Of a DNA stretch of 64,000 nt, positions 50,030 through 57,783 are shown one piece after another (positions within the stretch are counted from its first letter, which is position 1; every line of letters starts with the position of its first letter). This stretch comes from Rhodococcus sp. Z13. GTDB lineage: Bacteria; Actinomycetota; Actinomycetes; Mycobacteriales; Mycobacteriaceae. The notes beneath the pieces were generated by a model, which was not told the origin of the DNA, did not search any database, and was given only the letters and a program-made list of their open reading frames with translations. The stretch covers positions 248,001 to 312,000 of the forward strand of contig NZ_CP107551.1 in assembly GCF_025837095.1 (NCBI RefSeq). Direction: 5' to 3'. The translations under genes and the position numbers were made by a program.

Positions 50030-51136
50030 TCAGAGTTCGCGGAAACGCGGAATCAGGTGCTCCGCAACGTTCTTCGCCTCATCGATCAGCGGCCACCCGG
50101 CCAGGATGAGAGTGGTCAGGCCCGTCGCGTCACGCAGGGCGCTCACGTGCCCGGTGATCTCGTCGGGGGTGCCGACGTAGTAGACGGCCGACGAACCCGT
50201 CGCGAAGATGTCCAGCGGCGACCAGGCGGTGATACCCGCGTAGAGACCGTCGCCGAGATACAGGTCCTCCGGTTCCGGCAGCCTGCCGGCGTTGATCGTG
50301 TCGACCCAGCCCTGCCGCTGCGCGTCGCGGGCGGTGAAGGTCTTCAGGTCCTGCTTGCCGTGCGTGCGGCGGCGGACCGCCTTGTCGAGCACGTCCTGGA
50401 TCTGCTCGATCCCGGCCTTCTCGAACAGGGCGCGGAAGCGGTCCATCGCCTCGCCCCGGGTCGGGCGGACGATCACACCGGAGAGAGCACCGAAGTCGGT
50501 GAACTCGCGTCCCTCGGCGGCTGCGGCGTCGCGGGCCACGGTGAACTTGTCCTTCACGAAGGAGGTCTCGCGCAGCATCACCAGATAGGCGTCGAGAACC
50601 TTGCCGGCGTTCTGCAGGCCGGCGGGGGAGTCGCCGGTGCCCCACAGCGGCACCGAGTGGTTCGCCGGGGCATCGATGCGCAGCGGGGTGTTCGGGAAGT
50701 TCGACTCGGTGCCCTCGGCGTAGATGCGACGGAAGTCCGCCCAGTACTGCTCACCGAGCTCGTAGCGCCGGTCGTGCTCGACGTTCATGTCGTACTTGGT
50801 GAGGATGTTCTCGCGGCCGTTGACCGAGTTGATCATCAGCCGGCCGCCGCTGAACGCGTCGAAGGTCAGGGCCTTCTCGGCGAGCAGCCGCGCCGGGGTC
50901 ATGTTGGCGTAGATCGCGACGAGGAACTTCATCCGGGTGGTGTGCGCCGCCGCCCAGGTCGCCGAGACGAACGGGTCGTTCGGCCAGGTGGCGACGAGCG
51001 CGCCGTCGAAACCGCCCTCGTCGATGGCCTTCGCCAGCGCGATCTGACGCTGCCCGTCCACGGGGTAGAGCCCGCCGGGGCTCCAGGGGAAGTCACCGTC
51101 GGCCTGGGTGAGGTACCAGAAGGTCTTGATCGCCAT
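50030..51136 (-). CDS. LLM-class FMN-dependent monooxygenase (alkanesulfonate monooxygenase-like)
   Basis: The 368-residue protein is a bacterial luciferase-like monooxygenase of the SsuD/SfnG group, which uses FMNH2 and oxygen to split C-S bonds in sulfonates or sulfones. Family marks are FWYLTQADGD at the N-terminus, MKFLVAIYANMTPARLLAEKALTFDAFSGGRL (about 69-100), NSVNGRENI and the C-terminal TLILAGWPLIDEA. Its ATG shares one base with the stop of thiM (TAATG). The position after sseA and thiM suggests sulfur or thiazole salvage. A flavin reductase is not seen nearby. Confidence 0.88.
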   Translation of the reverse strand: MAIKTFWYLTQADGDFPWSPGGLYPVDGQRQIALAKAIDEGGFDGALVATWPNDPFVSATWAAAHTTRMKFLVAIYANMTPARLLAEKALTFDAFSGGRLMINSVNGRENILTKYDMNVEHDRRYELGEQYWADFRRIYAEGTESNFPNTPLRIDAPANHSVPLWGTGDSPAGLQNAGKVLDAYLVMLRETSFVKDKFTVARDAAAAEGREFTDFGALSGVIVRPTRGEAMDRFRALFEKAGIEQIQDVLDKAVRRRTHGKQDLKTFTARDAQRQGWVDTINAGRLPEPEDLYLGDGLYAGITAWSPLDIFATGSSAVYYVGTPDEITGHVSALRDATGLTTLILAGWPLIDEAKNVAEHLIPRFREL

Positions 51137-51981
51137 TACTTCGTGTCCTTCGTGGGGAGTGCGAACGGCTCGACGCGGGCGCGCTCACGCAGCGTGTCCG
51201 CGTCCACCGTGTAGAGCGCGTCGAGATAGGCCACCGCGAACGAGCCCGGTCCCGAGGAGTTCGCCTCGGCGATCTCGGCGGCGACCGCGACGTGGGTGTG
51301 GGCTGCGGCGAGACCGATCAGCGGGGTGGAGGCGACGGCGAGATAGGCCGCGACCAGGCCGCCGAGCGAGCAGCCGGTGGAGGTCACGCGGGGCAGCATC
51401 GCGCTGCCGCCGGCGATGCGCAGACCGACGAGGACGCCCTCACGGTCGCGGCCGACGAGATGGTCGACGGGACCGGAGGCGGAGACCGCCTCGGCGCGGT
51501 CGAGCAGGGCGAGCGCGGCGGGAACGGCGGCGGCCGACTCGTCGGCGCTGTCCACGCCGCGGGTGTCACCGCCGAGTCCGGCGAGCGCGATGATCTCCGA
51601 GGCGTTGCCGCGGATCGCGGTGGGCCGGTACTGCAGCAGGTCGGCGGCGAGCGAGGTGCGCCAGGCGAGGCCACCGACGCCGACGGGGTCGAGCACCCAG
51701 GGGGTGCCGGCCTCGTGTGCTGCCTCGGCGGCGCGGGTGAAGGCGACGGCCGTCTCGTCGGAGGGGGTGCCGAGGTTGACGAGGACACCGCCCGCGATGC
51801 GCGCGAAATCGCCTGCCTCGTGGGGGTTGTCGATGTGGGCGTTGCTGGCGCCGGCGGCGAGCAGCACGTTGGTGAGGAAGTTCGCCGAGACGATGTTGGT
51901 CAGCGAGTGCACCAGGGGTGTCTTCGCGCGGAGCGCGTCGAGGGTGGTGGCGATCTCGTCGACGATGGGGGTGGTGGTCAC
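51136..51981 (-). CDS. thiM: Hydroxyethylthiazole kinase
   Basis: ThiM phosphorylates 4-methyl-5-(2-hydroxyethyl)thiazole for thiamine salvage. The 281-residue protein keeps the ribokinase-like layout with TPLVHSLTNIVSANFLTNVLLAAGAS (about 19-44), DPVGVGG (about 97-103), GNASEI in the ATP site and TGCSLGG (about 195-201) with the conserved Cys. No ThiE, ThiD or TPP riboswitch is visible nearby. It lies between sseA (60 nt upstream) and the LLM monooxygenase gene (1-nt overlap), an unusual setting that ties it to sulfur handling. The start is GTG 51981 behind CAGGAA. Confidence 0.9.
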   Translation of the reverse strand: MTTTPIVDEIATTLDALRAKTPLVHSLTNIVSANFLTNVLLAAGASNAHIDNPHEAGDFARIAGGVLVNLGTPSDETAVAFTRAAEAAHEAGTPWVLDPVGVGGLAWRTSLAADLLQYRPTAIRGNASEIIALAGLGGDTRGVDSADESAAAVPAALALLDRAEAVSASGPVDHLVGRDREGVLVGLRIAGGSAMLPRVTSTGCSLGGLVAAYLAVASTPLIGLAAAHTHVAVAAEIAEANSSGPGSFAVAYLDALYTVDADTLRERARVEPFALPTKDTK

Positions 51982-52041
51982 GGAAGTTCCTGTCTGGAGA
52001 AGGGAATCGGGCCTGGTCGGGTCAGGAACGCGGACATCGCA

Positions 52042-52938
52042 TCATGAGCCGCCCTCCCCTTCCGTGAGCGTGGTCATCGGCAGGGCGGGATCGGCCGTCC
52101 ACTCCTCGAGGGAACCGTCGTAGACGGTGATCTCCTCGTGTCCTGCCCGCACCAGGGCGAGGGCGAGCAGACAGGCGGAGACCCCGCCGCCGCAGTACAG
52201 GATCAGGGGCTTCGACGCGCCGGCGAGGACCGCGTCGGCGCGCCCGGCGACCTGTTCGACCGGGCGCAGCAGTCCCTCGTCGAGAAGGCTCTTGGCCGGC
52301 AGGTTGCGGCTGCCGGTGATGTGGCCGCGGCGGGCGTAGCGGGTGGTCGCGGTGCCGGCGAACTGCTCGGCGTCGAGGGCGCAGACCAGGCTGCCGGGGG
52401 CGTCCCCGGTGACCACGGCGAGCACGTCCTCGCGGTCGCGCCACAGGCCGCGGTCGGTCGGTCCGGTGCGGACCGGGGCGGCCGGACGCGCGGGCGTGTC
52501 GCCGGTCTCGACGGGCAGACCCAGGGCGGTCCAGCGGGCGAAGCCACCGTCGAGCACGCGGGCCCGGACACCGATGTTGCGCAGCATCCACCACAGACGC
52601 GACGCCCAGGTGGTGCCGCCCTCGTCGTAGACGACGATCTCGGCGTCGGGGGTCACGCCGAGCTCGGCGAGGGCCGCGGCGAGGGCGTCGGGGGTGGGGC
52701 GGGTGAAGTGCAGGCGGGCGTTCGGTGCGCTGAAACCACCGAGCAGATCGGCGTGGAGGGAGCCGGGGATGTGGGCCTCGCGCCAGATGCCGTGACCGGA
52801 TTCGGGCCGGTAGTCGCCGTCGAAGCGCGGCTTCGGGAAGGCCACGGTGGCATGCAGGACGGTGAAGGCGTCGAGATCGCGGGCCAGTTCCTCGGCGCCG
52901 ATCAGTACCTGTTCGTCTGCGGCTGCCGGCTGGTGCAC
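52042..52938 (-). CDS. sseA: Rhodanese-type sulfurtransferase, 3-mercaptopyruvate-like
   Basis: The 298-residue protein has two rhodanese domains. The second holds the active Cys in LILYCGGGVSACLLAL (about 250-265). The CGGGVS loop resembles the CGSGVT loop of 3-mercaptopyruvate sulfurtransferase, not the CRxGxR loop of thiosulfate rhodaneses. It would move sulfane sulfur from 3-mercaptopyruvate or thiosulfate to an acceptor. The GTG at 52938 follows GAGAGGACGAGGAA; longer frames read antisense through the GntR gene. It leads the sseA-thiM-LLM operon and is divergent from that regulator. Confidence 0.9.
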   Translation of the reverse strand: MHQPAAADEQVLIGAEELARDLDAFTVLHATVAFPKPRFDGDYRPESGHGIWREAHIPGSLHADLLGGFSAPNARLHFTRPTPDALAAALAELGVTPDAEIVVYDEGGTTWASRLWWMLRNIGVRARVLDGGFARWTALGLPVETGDTPARPAAPVRTGPTDRGLWRDREDVLAVVTGDAPGSLVCALDAEQFAGTATTRYARRGHITGSRNLPAKSLLDEGLLRPVEQVAGRADAVLAGASKPLILYCGGGVSACLLALALVRAGHEEITVYDGSLEEWTADPALPMTTLTEGEGGS

Positions 52939-53061
52939 TTCCTCGTCCTCTCGTCGTTTCCGACAAGCGACGCTAAACGACGAAAAACGTATACGCAAGT
53001 ATCCGAATGTGAACGATGGCATAATCGGCGCACGTATCCGCACACGCATCGGAGGATGTAC
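52939..53061. promoter_or_regulatory. sseA/GntR divergent control region
   Basis: The 123-nt gap is AT-rich for this genome. CATAAT (53020-53025) is a good -10 for the GntR gene, and TAGCGT on the minus strand near 52974 could serve sseA. A CGTATACG palindrome (52988-52995) and related GTATCCG copies are candidate GntR half-sites. No TPP riboswitch core was seen. Confidence 0.55.
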
Positions 53062-53751
53062 ATGACCGAGCAGGACGCTGCGGCGGACCTGGAGAGCTCG
53101 CTTCTCGTCGAGTCGCCGACCGGCCGCGACGACCAGACCTCCAAGCAGTATCTGCGGCTGCGCTCGGACATCCTGGCGGGCAAGTTCCCGCAGGGTACGG
53201 CCCTGCACGAGACCCAGCTCAGCGAGACCTACGGGGCGTCGCGCACCCCCATCCGCGAGGCCCTCAACTGGCTCGCGCACGACGGGCTGCTCGAGCGCGC
53301 GACGCGCGGCTTCCGGGTGCGGTCGGGAACCCCCGAGGACGTGATCGAGATCTACGCCGCACGCATCGCGCTCGAATCCGAGGCCGCCGGCGCCGCCGCG
53401 ATCCGGCACACCGATCTGGACATGGCCCGCCTCGAGCGGCTGCACGACTCGTGTTGTTCCGCGGCCGACGACGAGTCCGTCCGGGTGGGGAACTTCCGGT
53501 TCCACGAGGCCCTGTGGCAGGCAGCCCACAACGCCACCATCACGGCGCTGCTGGTCCGCCTCACTACTCAGTTGCGTATCTACGACTCCGGGCCGCCGTC
53601 CAACTACGGTGAGCCGGACCTCCTCAACGAGGAGCACGCGCAGATCCTCGAGGCGCTCCGCGCGCGGGACGAGGCCGCGGCCCGCGAGCACATGCGGGCG
53701 CACCTCGAACGCAGCCGCGAGCAGCGCATCCATCTCTTCGCCCGCGGCTGA
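53062..53751 (+). CDS. GntR family regulator with FCD domain
   Basis: The 229-residue protein has a GntR winged helix (LRLRSDILAGKFPQGTALHETQLSETYGASRTPIREALNWLAHDGLLE, about 31-78) and a helical FCD effector domain with a metal-site pattern (RFHEALWQAAHN, about 150-161). FCD regulators usually sense carboxylic acids. GGAGG at 53051-53055 abuts an ATG at 53056 but is 6 nt from the ATG at 53062, which I choose. It is divergent from sseA and likely controls the sulfur/thiazole operon. Confidence 0.9.
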   Translation: MTEQDAAADLESSLLVESPTGRDDQTSKQYLRLRSDILAGKFPQGTALHETQLSETYGASRTPIREALNWLAHDGLLERATRGFRVRSGTPEDVIEIYAARIALESEAAGAAAIRHTDLDMARLERLHDSCCSAADDESVRVGNFRFHEALWQAAHNATITALLVRLTTQLRIYDSGPPSNYGEPDLLNEEHAQILEALRARDEAAAREHMRAHLERSREQRIHLFARG

Positions 53752-53769
53752 GCGGGATCGGCCGCGGGG

Positions 53770-54438
53770 TCAGTCCTCCGGGGTGGTGGGGGTCCCGTCG
53801 CCGGGAGTGACGGCGTCGCCCGCCAGGATCCGGTAGACGGACCGCCGGGCCTCGACCAGTACCGCGTGGGCCGCGGCCGCGTCGGCGTCGGTGCCGTTCA
53901 CCGCCACCGCGCGCACCGCGTCCTGCAGTTCCCGCAGCGCTCCGCGCAGGTCGGGTCCCGCCGCGTCGCGGGTGTGGCCGGCGAAGGGATCGCCCACGCC
54001 GTTCTCCGGGTCGTCGAGGTAGGCGCGTCCGGCCTCGGTCAGCGACGCGAGCTTGCGGCCGCCCTCCTTCTCGACCGTGACGAGTCCCTCGTCCTCGAGC
54101 TGGGAGAGGGTGGGGTAGATCGCGCCCGGGCTCGGGCGCCAGGCGCCGCCGGTGCGTTCGGCGACGGCCTCCATCAGCTGGTAGCCGTGCATGGGTTCGG
54201 TGGCCAGCAGCCGCAGGACCGCGGCCCGGACGTCGCCGCGCTGGGCACGTCCGCGCCGGCCGCCCCGATGACCGGGTCCGCCGTGGCGGGGATGGGGGAA
54301 GGGGCCGTCGCCGTGGGGGTGCGGCCCGCGTCGGCGCGGGCCGTCCGGCCGGAAGGGGCCGCCGGGAAGAGTCCGTTCGATCCTGTCGCGGCGGGTGCTG
54401 TGGGGACGGGGGCCGTGGGGATGTCCGTGGTTTCGCAT
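53770..54438 (-). CDS. PadR family regulator with His-rich N-terminal extension
   Basis: The 222-residue protein has a PadR winged helix (VRAAVLRLLATEPMHGYQLMEAVAERTGGAWRPSPGAIYPTLSQLEDEGLV, about 70-120) and a helical C-terminal region. The first 65 residues are rich in His, Gly, Pro and Arg (HGHPHGPRPH, HPHGDGPFPHPRH), an extension that could bind metal ions or nucleic acid. GAGGAGAA lies 7 nt before the ATG at 54438. A dyad with ATATCG ends overlaps its promoter, suggesting autorepression. No partner gene is obvious. Confidence 0.87.
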   Translation of the reverse strand: MRNHGHPHGPRPHSTRRDRIERTLPGGPFRPDGPRRRGPHPHGDGPFPHPRHGGPGHRGGRRGRAQRGDVRAAVLRLLATEPMHGYQLMEAVAERTGGAWRPSPGAIYPTLSQLEDEGLVTVEKEGGRKLASLTEAGRAYLDDPENGVGDPFAGHTRDAAGPDLRGALRELQDAVRAVAVNGTDADAAAAHAVLVEARRSVYRILAGDAVTPGDGTPTTPED

Positions 54439-54458
54439 CTGTCGTTCTCCTCTGTTGT

Positions 54459-54498
54459 CGATATGTTGAAGATAGATCTCGATATATCGTTTAGTCAA
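54459..54498 (-). promoter_or_regulatory. PadR promoter with overlapping operator dyad
   Basis: On the minus strand TTGACT (54498-54493), an 18-nt spacer and TATCTT (54474-54469) form a strong promoter. CGATATGTTGA (54459-54469) and TCGATATATCG (54479-54489) are inverted at 9 of 11 positions around 9 nt, covering the spacer and -10. Confidence 0.75.
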
Positions 54499-54592
54499 CG
54501 GTACGGTGACGCTCATCCCGTGAAGGCGTGGTTCGGGGAAACTCCGTGGACCGAGCGTCCTGCCTGTCGGTCGCCGCCGGTAGGCTCGGCGC

Positions 54593-56827
54593 GTGGCTCT
54601 GTACCGGAAGTATCGACCCGCGACCTTCGCGGAAGTGGTGGGGCAGGAACACGTCACCGTGCCCCTCAGCACGGCACTCGACACGGGCCGCATCAACCAC
54701 GCCTACCTCTTCTCGGGTCCGCGCGGCTGCGGCAAGACGTCCTCCGCCCGCATCCTGGCGCGCTCGCTCAACTGCGAGCAGGGCCCCACCTCGACGCCCT
54801 GCGGCACCTGCCGTTCGTGCGTGTCGCTCGGGCCGGGCGGCGCCGGCAACCTCGACGTCACCGAACTCGACGCCGCGAGTCACGGCGGTGTCGACGACAC
54901 CCGCGAACTGCGCGACCGCGCCTTCTACGCGCCCGCCGAGTCGCGGTACCGCATCTTCATCATCGACGAGGCCCACATGGTCACGACGCAGGGTTTCAAC
55001 GCCCTGCTCAAGATCGTCGAGGAACCGCCGGAACACCTCATCTTCGTGTTCGCGACCACCGAGCCCGAGAAGGTGCTGCCCACCATCCGGTCGCGCACGC
55101 ACCACTATCCCTTCCGTCTGCTCGCCCCCACGGCGATGCGCGGCCTGCTCGAGAAGATCTGCACGCAGGAGAGCGTCCCGGTCGAGGATGCCGTCTATCC
55201 GCTGGTCATCCGCGCGGGCGGGGGCTCGCCCCGCGACTCGCTGTCGGTGATGGATCAGCTCCTCGCGGGCGCCGGACCGGAGGGCGTCACCTACGAGCGG
55301 GCGCTGTCCCTGCTCGGCGTCACCGACGTCGCCCTCATCGACGAAGCCGTCGACTCCCTCGCCGCCGGCGACGGAGCGGGCCTGTTCGGCACCGTCGAGA
55401 AGGTCATGGACGCCGGGCACGACCCGCGCCGCTTCGCCGTCGACCTGCTCGAGCGGTTCCGTGACCTCATCCTCATGAAGTCCGTGCCCGACGCCGCCGA
55501 ACGCGGCCTCGTGGACGCTCCCGGCGACGTCCTCGAGCGGATGCGCGACGAGGCGACCCGGCTCGGTCCCGCGGCGCTGACCCGCTACGCCGAGATCGTG
55601 CACGCCGGACTCGGCGAGATGCGTGGCGCGACCTCCCCGCGCCTGCTGCTGGAAGTGATGTGCGCGCGCATGCTGCTCCCCGCCGCGTCCGAGGCGGAAA
55701 GCGCTGTGCTGCAACGCATCGAGCGACTCGAACAGGGCATCACTGTGGCTCCCGCCGCGGGAGCGCGCCCGGCGGCGGATCCCGCGGCGGCGCCGATCTC
55801 TCCGGACGAGCCGGCTGCGCGTTTCCAGCGCCCCTCGCAGCGGCGCGCCGCGGAAGCGCAGCCCGCCCAGGCGCAGTCGGCACCCACTCAACCGGCACCC
55901 ACGCAACCGGCACCCACGCAACCGGTTCCGAGCGAAACCCCCGCGCCGCGTGAGGAAGTCGCGCCCGCTCCGCCTGCCGAGACCGTCGCCCCCACGCCGC
56001 CGGCTCCCGCTCCGGAGCCGGAGAGCGCTCCCGTCGCCGAACAGGCTGCACCGCAGGAGGTGCCGCCGCCCGCCGTGGAGAAGGCTCCGCAGCGCCCCGC
56101 GTCCCCGCCGCCCGCCGAGGAACCCGTCCCGGCACCTGCTGCGGCCGGACCCGACGCCGCGGCGATGCGCGGTGTGTGGTCGGAGGTGCGCGCCAAGGTG
56201 CGTGAACGCAGCCGCACCGTCGAGGTGATGCTCTCGGGCGCCACCGTCCGCACGATCGAAGGCAACCGGGTGGTGCTGGTACACGATTCGGCTCCCCTGG
56301 TGAAGCGGCTCGCAGACCCGCGCAACGCGACGGTCATCGCCGACGCCCTGCGCGACGTGTTCGGGATCGAATTCGAGGTCACCTGCGTCCACGGCCCCGC
56401 CGCGCCCGCCGCGCAACCGCGCACCCAGCAGGCGCAGCGCAGCGACCGGCCGTCCGGCCAGCCGCGGTTCTCCCGGCCGAGCCGCGCGAAGAAGGCGGAG
56501 CCGAGTGCGCCCGCCGAAGCGCCCGCCGGCCCGCCCCGGCAGCAACCGGAACCCTCGCCTGCACCGACCTTCACGCGCCCGTCGGCGAGCGCCCCGGACG
56601 ACATCCCGCCGCCCGACGGCCCCGATCTGCCCGACGATCCCGGCCCCGAACCGGATCCGTACTACGACGTGCCACCCGATCCGTCGCAGATGACGGAGGA
56701 GGAAGTCGAGGAGATGTTCGCGGAGGCCGCGACGCCGGGCGATCCGTCGACGCGGCGCGATCCCGAGGAGGTCGCGCTCGAACTGCTCCGCGACGTGCTC
56801 GGCGCGAAACCGCTCGACGAGAAGTAG
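54593..56827 (+). CDS. dnaX: DNA polymerase III subunits gamma and tau
   Basis: DnaX is the clamp-loader ATPase and, as tau, links core polymerases to the helicase. The 744-residue protein has Walker A GPRGCGKTS (42-50), a zinc site Cys61, Cys70, Cys73, Cys76, the FIIDEAH box (about 122-128), sensor 1 and helical lid domains to about residue 370. A Pro/Ala-rich tether and a C-terminal tau-like domain with a conserved LARDVLGAK-type end follow. The tether holds three copies of a QPAPT repeat. The GTG at 54593 has TAGGCT ending 6 nt upstream. A hairpin follows the stop. I see no clear programmed frameshift slip site. Confidence 0.95.
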   Translation: MALYRKYRPATFAEVVGQEHVTVPLSTALDTGRINHAYLFSGPRGCGKTSSARILARSLNCEQGPTSTPCGTCRSCVSLGPGGAGNLDVTELDAASHGGVDDTRELRDRAFYAPAESRYRIFIIDEAHMVTTQGFNALLKIVEEPPEHLIFVFATTEPEKVLPTIRSRTHHYPFRLLAPTAMRGLLEKICTQESVPVEDAVYPLVIRAGGGSPRDSLSVMDQLLAGAGPEGVTYERALSLLGVTDVALIDEAVDSLAAGDGAGLFGTVEKVMDAGHDPRRFAVDLLERFRDLILMKSVPDAAERGLVDAPGDVLERMRDEATRLGPAALTRYAEIVHAGLGEMRGATSPRLLLEVMCARMLLPAASEAESAVLQRIERLEQGITVAPAAGARPAADPAAAPISPDEPAARFQRPSQRRAAEAQPAQAQSAPTQPAPTQPAPTQPVPSETPAPREEVAPAPPAETVAPTPPAPAPEPESAPVAEQAAPQEVPPPAVEKAPQRPASPPPAEEPVPAPAAAGPDAAAMRGVWSEVRAKVRERSRTVEVMLSGATVRTIEGNRVVLVHDSAPLVKRLADPRNATVIADALRDVFGIEFEVTCVHGPAAPAAQPRTQQAQRSDRPSGQPRFSRPSRAKKAEPSAPAEAPAGPPRQQPEPSPAPTFTRPSASAPDDIPPPDGPDLPDDPGPEPDPYYDVPPDPSQMTEEEVEEMFAEAATPGDPSTRRDPEEVALELLRDVLGAKPLDEK
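55874..55926 (+). repeat. 15-nt tandem repeat inside dnaX
   Basis: CAACCGGCACCCACG occurs twice in full (55889-55903, 55904-55918) with partial copies on each side, coding for QPAPT in the flexible tether. Confidence 0.85.
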
Positions 56828-56830
56828 GGC

Positions 56831-56865
56831 GGTGCTGCCGGCTGCAGTTCTGAACCGGCAGCACC
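56831..56865 (+). terminator. Hairpin after dnaX
   Basis: GGTGCTGCCGG (56831-56841) pairs with CCGGCAGCACC (56855-56865) over 11 bp, starting 4 nt after the stop codon. No T-run follows. Confidence 0.65.
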
Positions 56866-56899
56866 TGACCGGGCGCGGCTACCGGCCGACCGGGCCCGG

Positions 56900-57510
56900 C
56901 TTGCAAGGGGCCATACCCGTTTGCACGGCGAGGTATTCGGGTTCCGTCGGTCCGGGCGGTGTTCGGCCGGGTCCACGGACGACCGCGCGACCTCCTGCAG
57001 GCGGGCGAGATCGTCGGGATGCAGATCGGTGCGGGCGGTCACCGCGTCGAGAACCATGCGGATCTGGCGTTCGAGAACGGGGACGTGTTCGGGTCGTCCC
57101 GCGTCGCGGACGTGTTCGGTGAGCATCCGCAGGACCCGGACCAGCGCGATCGCCACGTGCACCTGATCGGCGCAGACACGGCGGATCTCGTCGAGGGCGT
57201 GCTCGATGTACTCCTCGGCGGAGAGCAACCAGGGACGTACCGGTACCCGGCCCTCGTCGCCGCGCACGGCCACCTCCGGCACCGGAGCGACGAGCCACGC
57301 CGCATCGGACTCCCCAGGCGCAGGACGACCTCCACGGCGGTCGTGGGGTCATTGACCGCGGACTGAGGCACGCAGGGCGATGTCGAGCAGCCGGCGCAAC
57401 CCGAAGTCGAAGTCCTGCTGCATGGTGCGGCCGTCGGTGATGTCCACCGTGGCCGGCAGCCGGGCGCGGACCCGGTCGGCGTCGGGCGGCGCCGGACGGA
57501 CGCAACCGGG
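56900..57510 (-). pseudogene. Decayed C-terminal remnant of a DUF2254 membrane protein gene
   Basis: Read leftward from about 57510, one frame gives VRARLPATVDITDGRTMQQDFDFGLRRLLDIALRA and then meets a stop. A second frame continues as SAVNDPTTAVEVVLRLG. The first frame then resumes as ESDAAWLVAPVPEVAV and runs on through RPWLLSAEEYIEHALDEIRR to about 56900. Joined, these match the cytoplasmic end of DUF2254 membrane proteins (GIRQLVDIALRALSPGINDPTTA, then HLHYLGEIR-like helices). Two frameshifts about 45 nt apart and the absence of the N-terminal membrane half show it is not functional. Frames on the other strand in this gap look random. Confidence 0.75.
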
Positions 57511-57594
57511 GGCAACGGCGCGGGACGCCGGGTCACGGTCCGCGGCCTGTTTCCGTGAACCGCCGAGTCCACCCCGGCAACGGAAGGGGGAGCG

Positions 57595-57600
57595 TACGGT
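57595..57600 (+). promoter_or_regulatory. -10 box of the 37-residue membrane protein gene
   Basis: TACGGT ends 7 nt before the ATG at 57608, the same leaderless arrangement seen at several recognised genes in this window (for example 9885 and 43229). Confidence 0.6.
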
Positions 57601-57607
57601 CGAGGAC

Positions 57608-57721
57608 ATGGTCGTCCTCCTGTACGAGATCGCGCTCGTCGCGGTGTCCGTGCTGATCGCCTGGTTCTCGATCTACGTGATCTACCGGCTGGTCAGCGAC
57701 GACGCCACGACCCGCCACTGA
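57608..57721 (+). CDS. Single-span membrane microprotein, 37 residues
   Basis: The frame starts MVVLLYEIALVAVSVLIAWF and ends DDATTRH. It is almost entirely one membrane helix (about 2-29) with a short charged C-terminal tail. Three signs support a real gene. A TACGGT -10 box is placed for leaderless transcription. The composition is strongly hydrophobic, with ordinary GC-rich third positions. A perfect 11-bp terminator stem begins 15 nt after the stop. Function is unknown; such proteins often modulate a larger membrane partner. It lies between the DUF2254 remnant and the convergent DUF2231 gene. An upstream in-frame extension to 57380 crosses the remnant on the other strand and is unlikely. 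Confidence 0.65.
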   Translation: MVVLLYEIALVAVSVLIAWFSIYVIYRLVSDDATTRH

Positions 57722-57735
57722 CCCGAGCCCACCCG

Positions 57736-57761
57736 CTCCGCCGTCCCGAGGGACGGCGGAG
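57736..57761. terminator. Bidirectional hairpin between convergent genes
   Basis: CTCCGCCGTCC (57736-57746) pairs perfectly with GGACGGCGGAG (57751-57761) across a 4-nt loop, between the 37-residue protein gene and the DUF2231 gene. Confidence 0.75.
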
Positions 57762-57783
57762 GGATACCGGCGACGTCCTGGGG

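Noticed and set aside
51982-53061. Possible TPP riboswitch upstream of sseA/thiM
   Set aside because: I found no conserved CUGAGA-type core in the leader of sseA or the 60-nt gap before thiM.
56828-57600. Several plus-strand frames of 60-135 codons after dnaX
   Set aside because: They are antisense to the DUF2254 remnant. Only the frame from 57608 has promoter, hydrophobic pattern and terminator.
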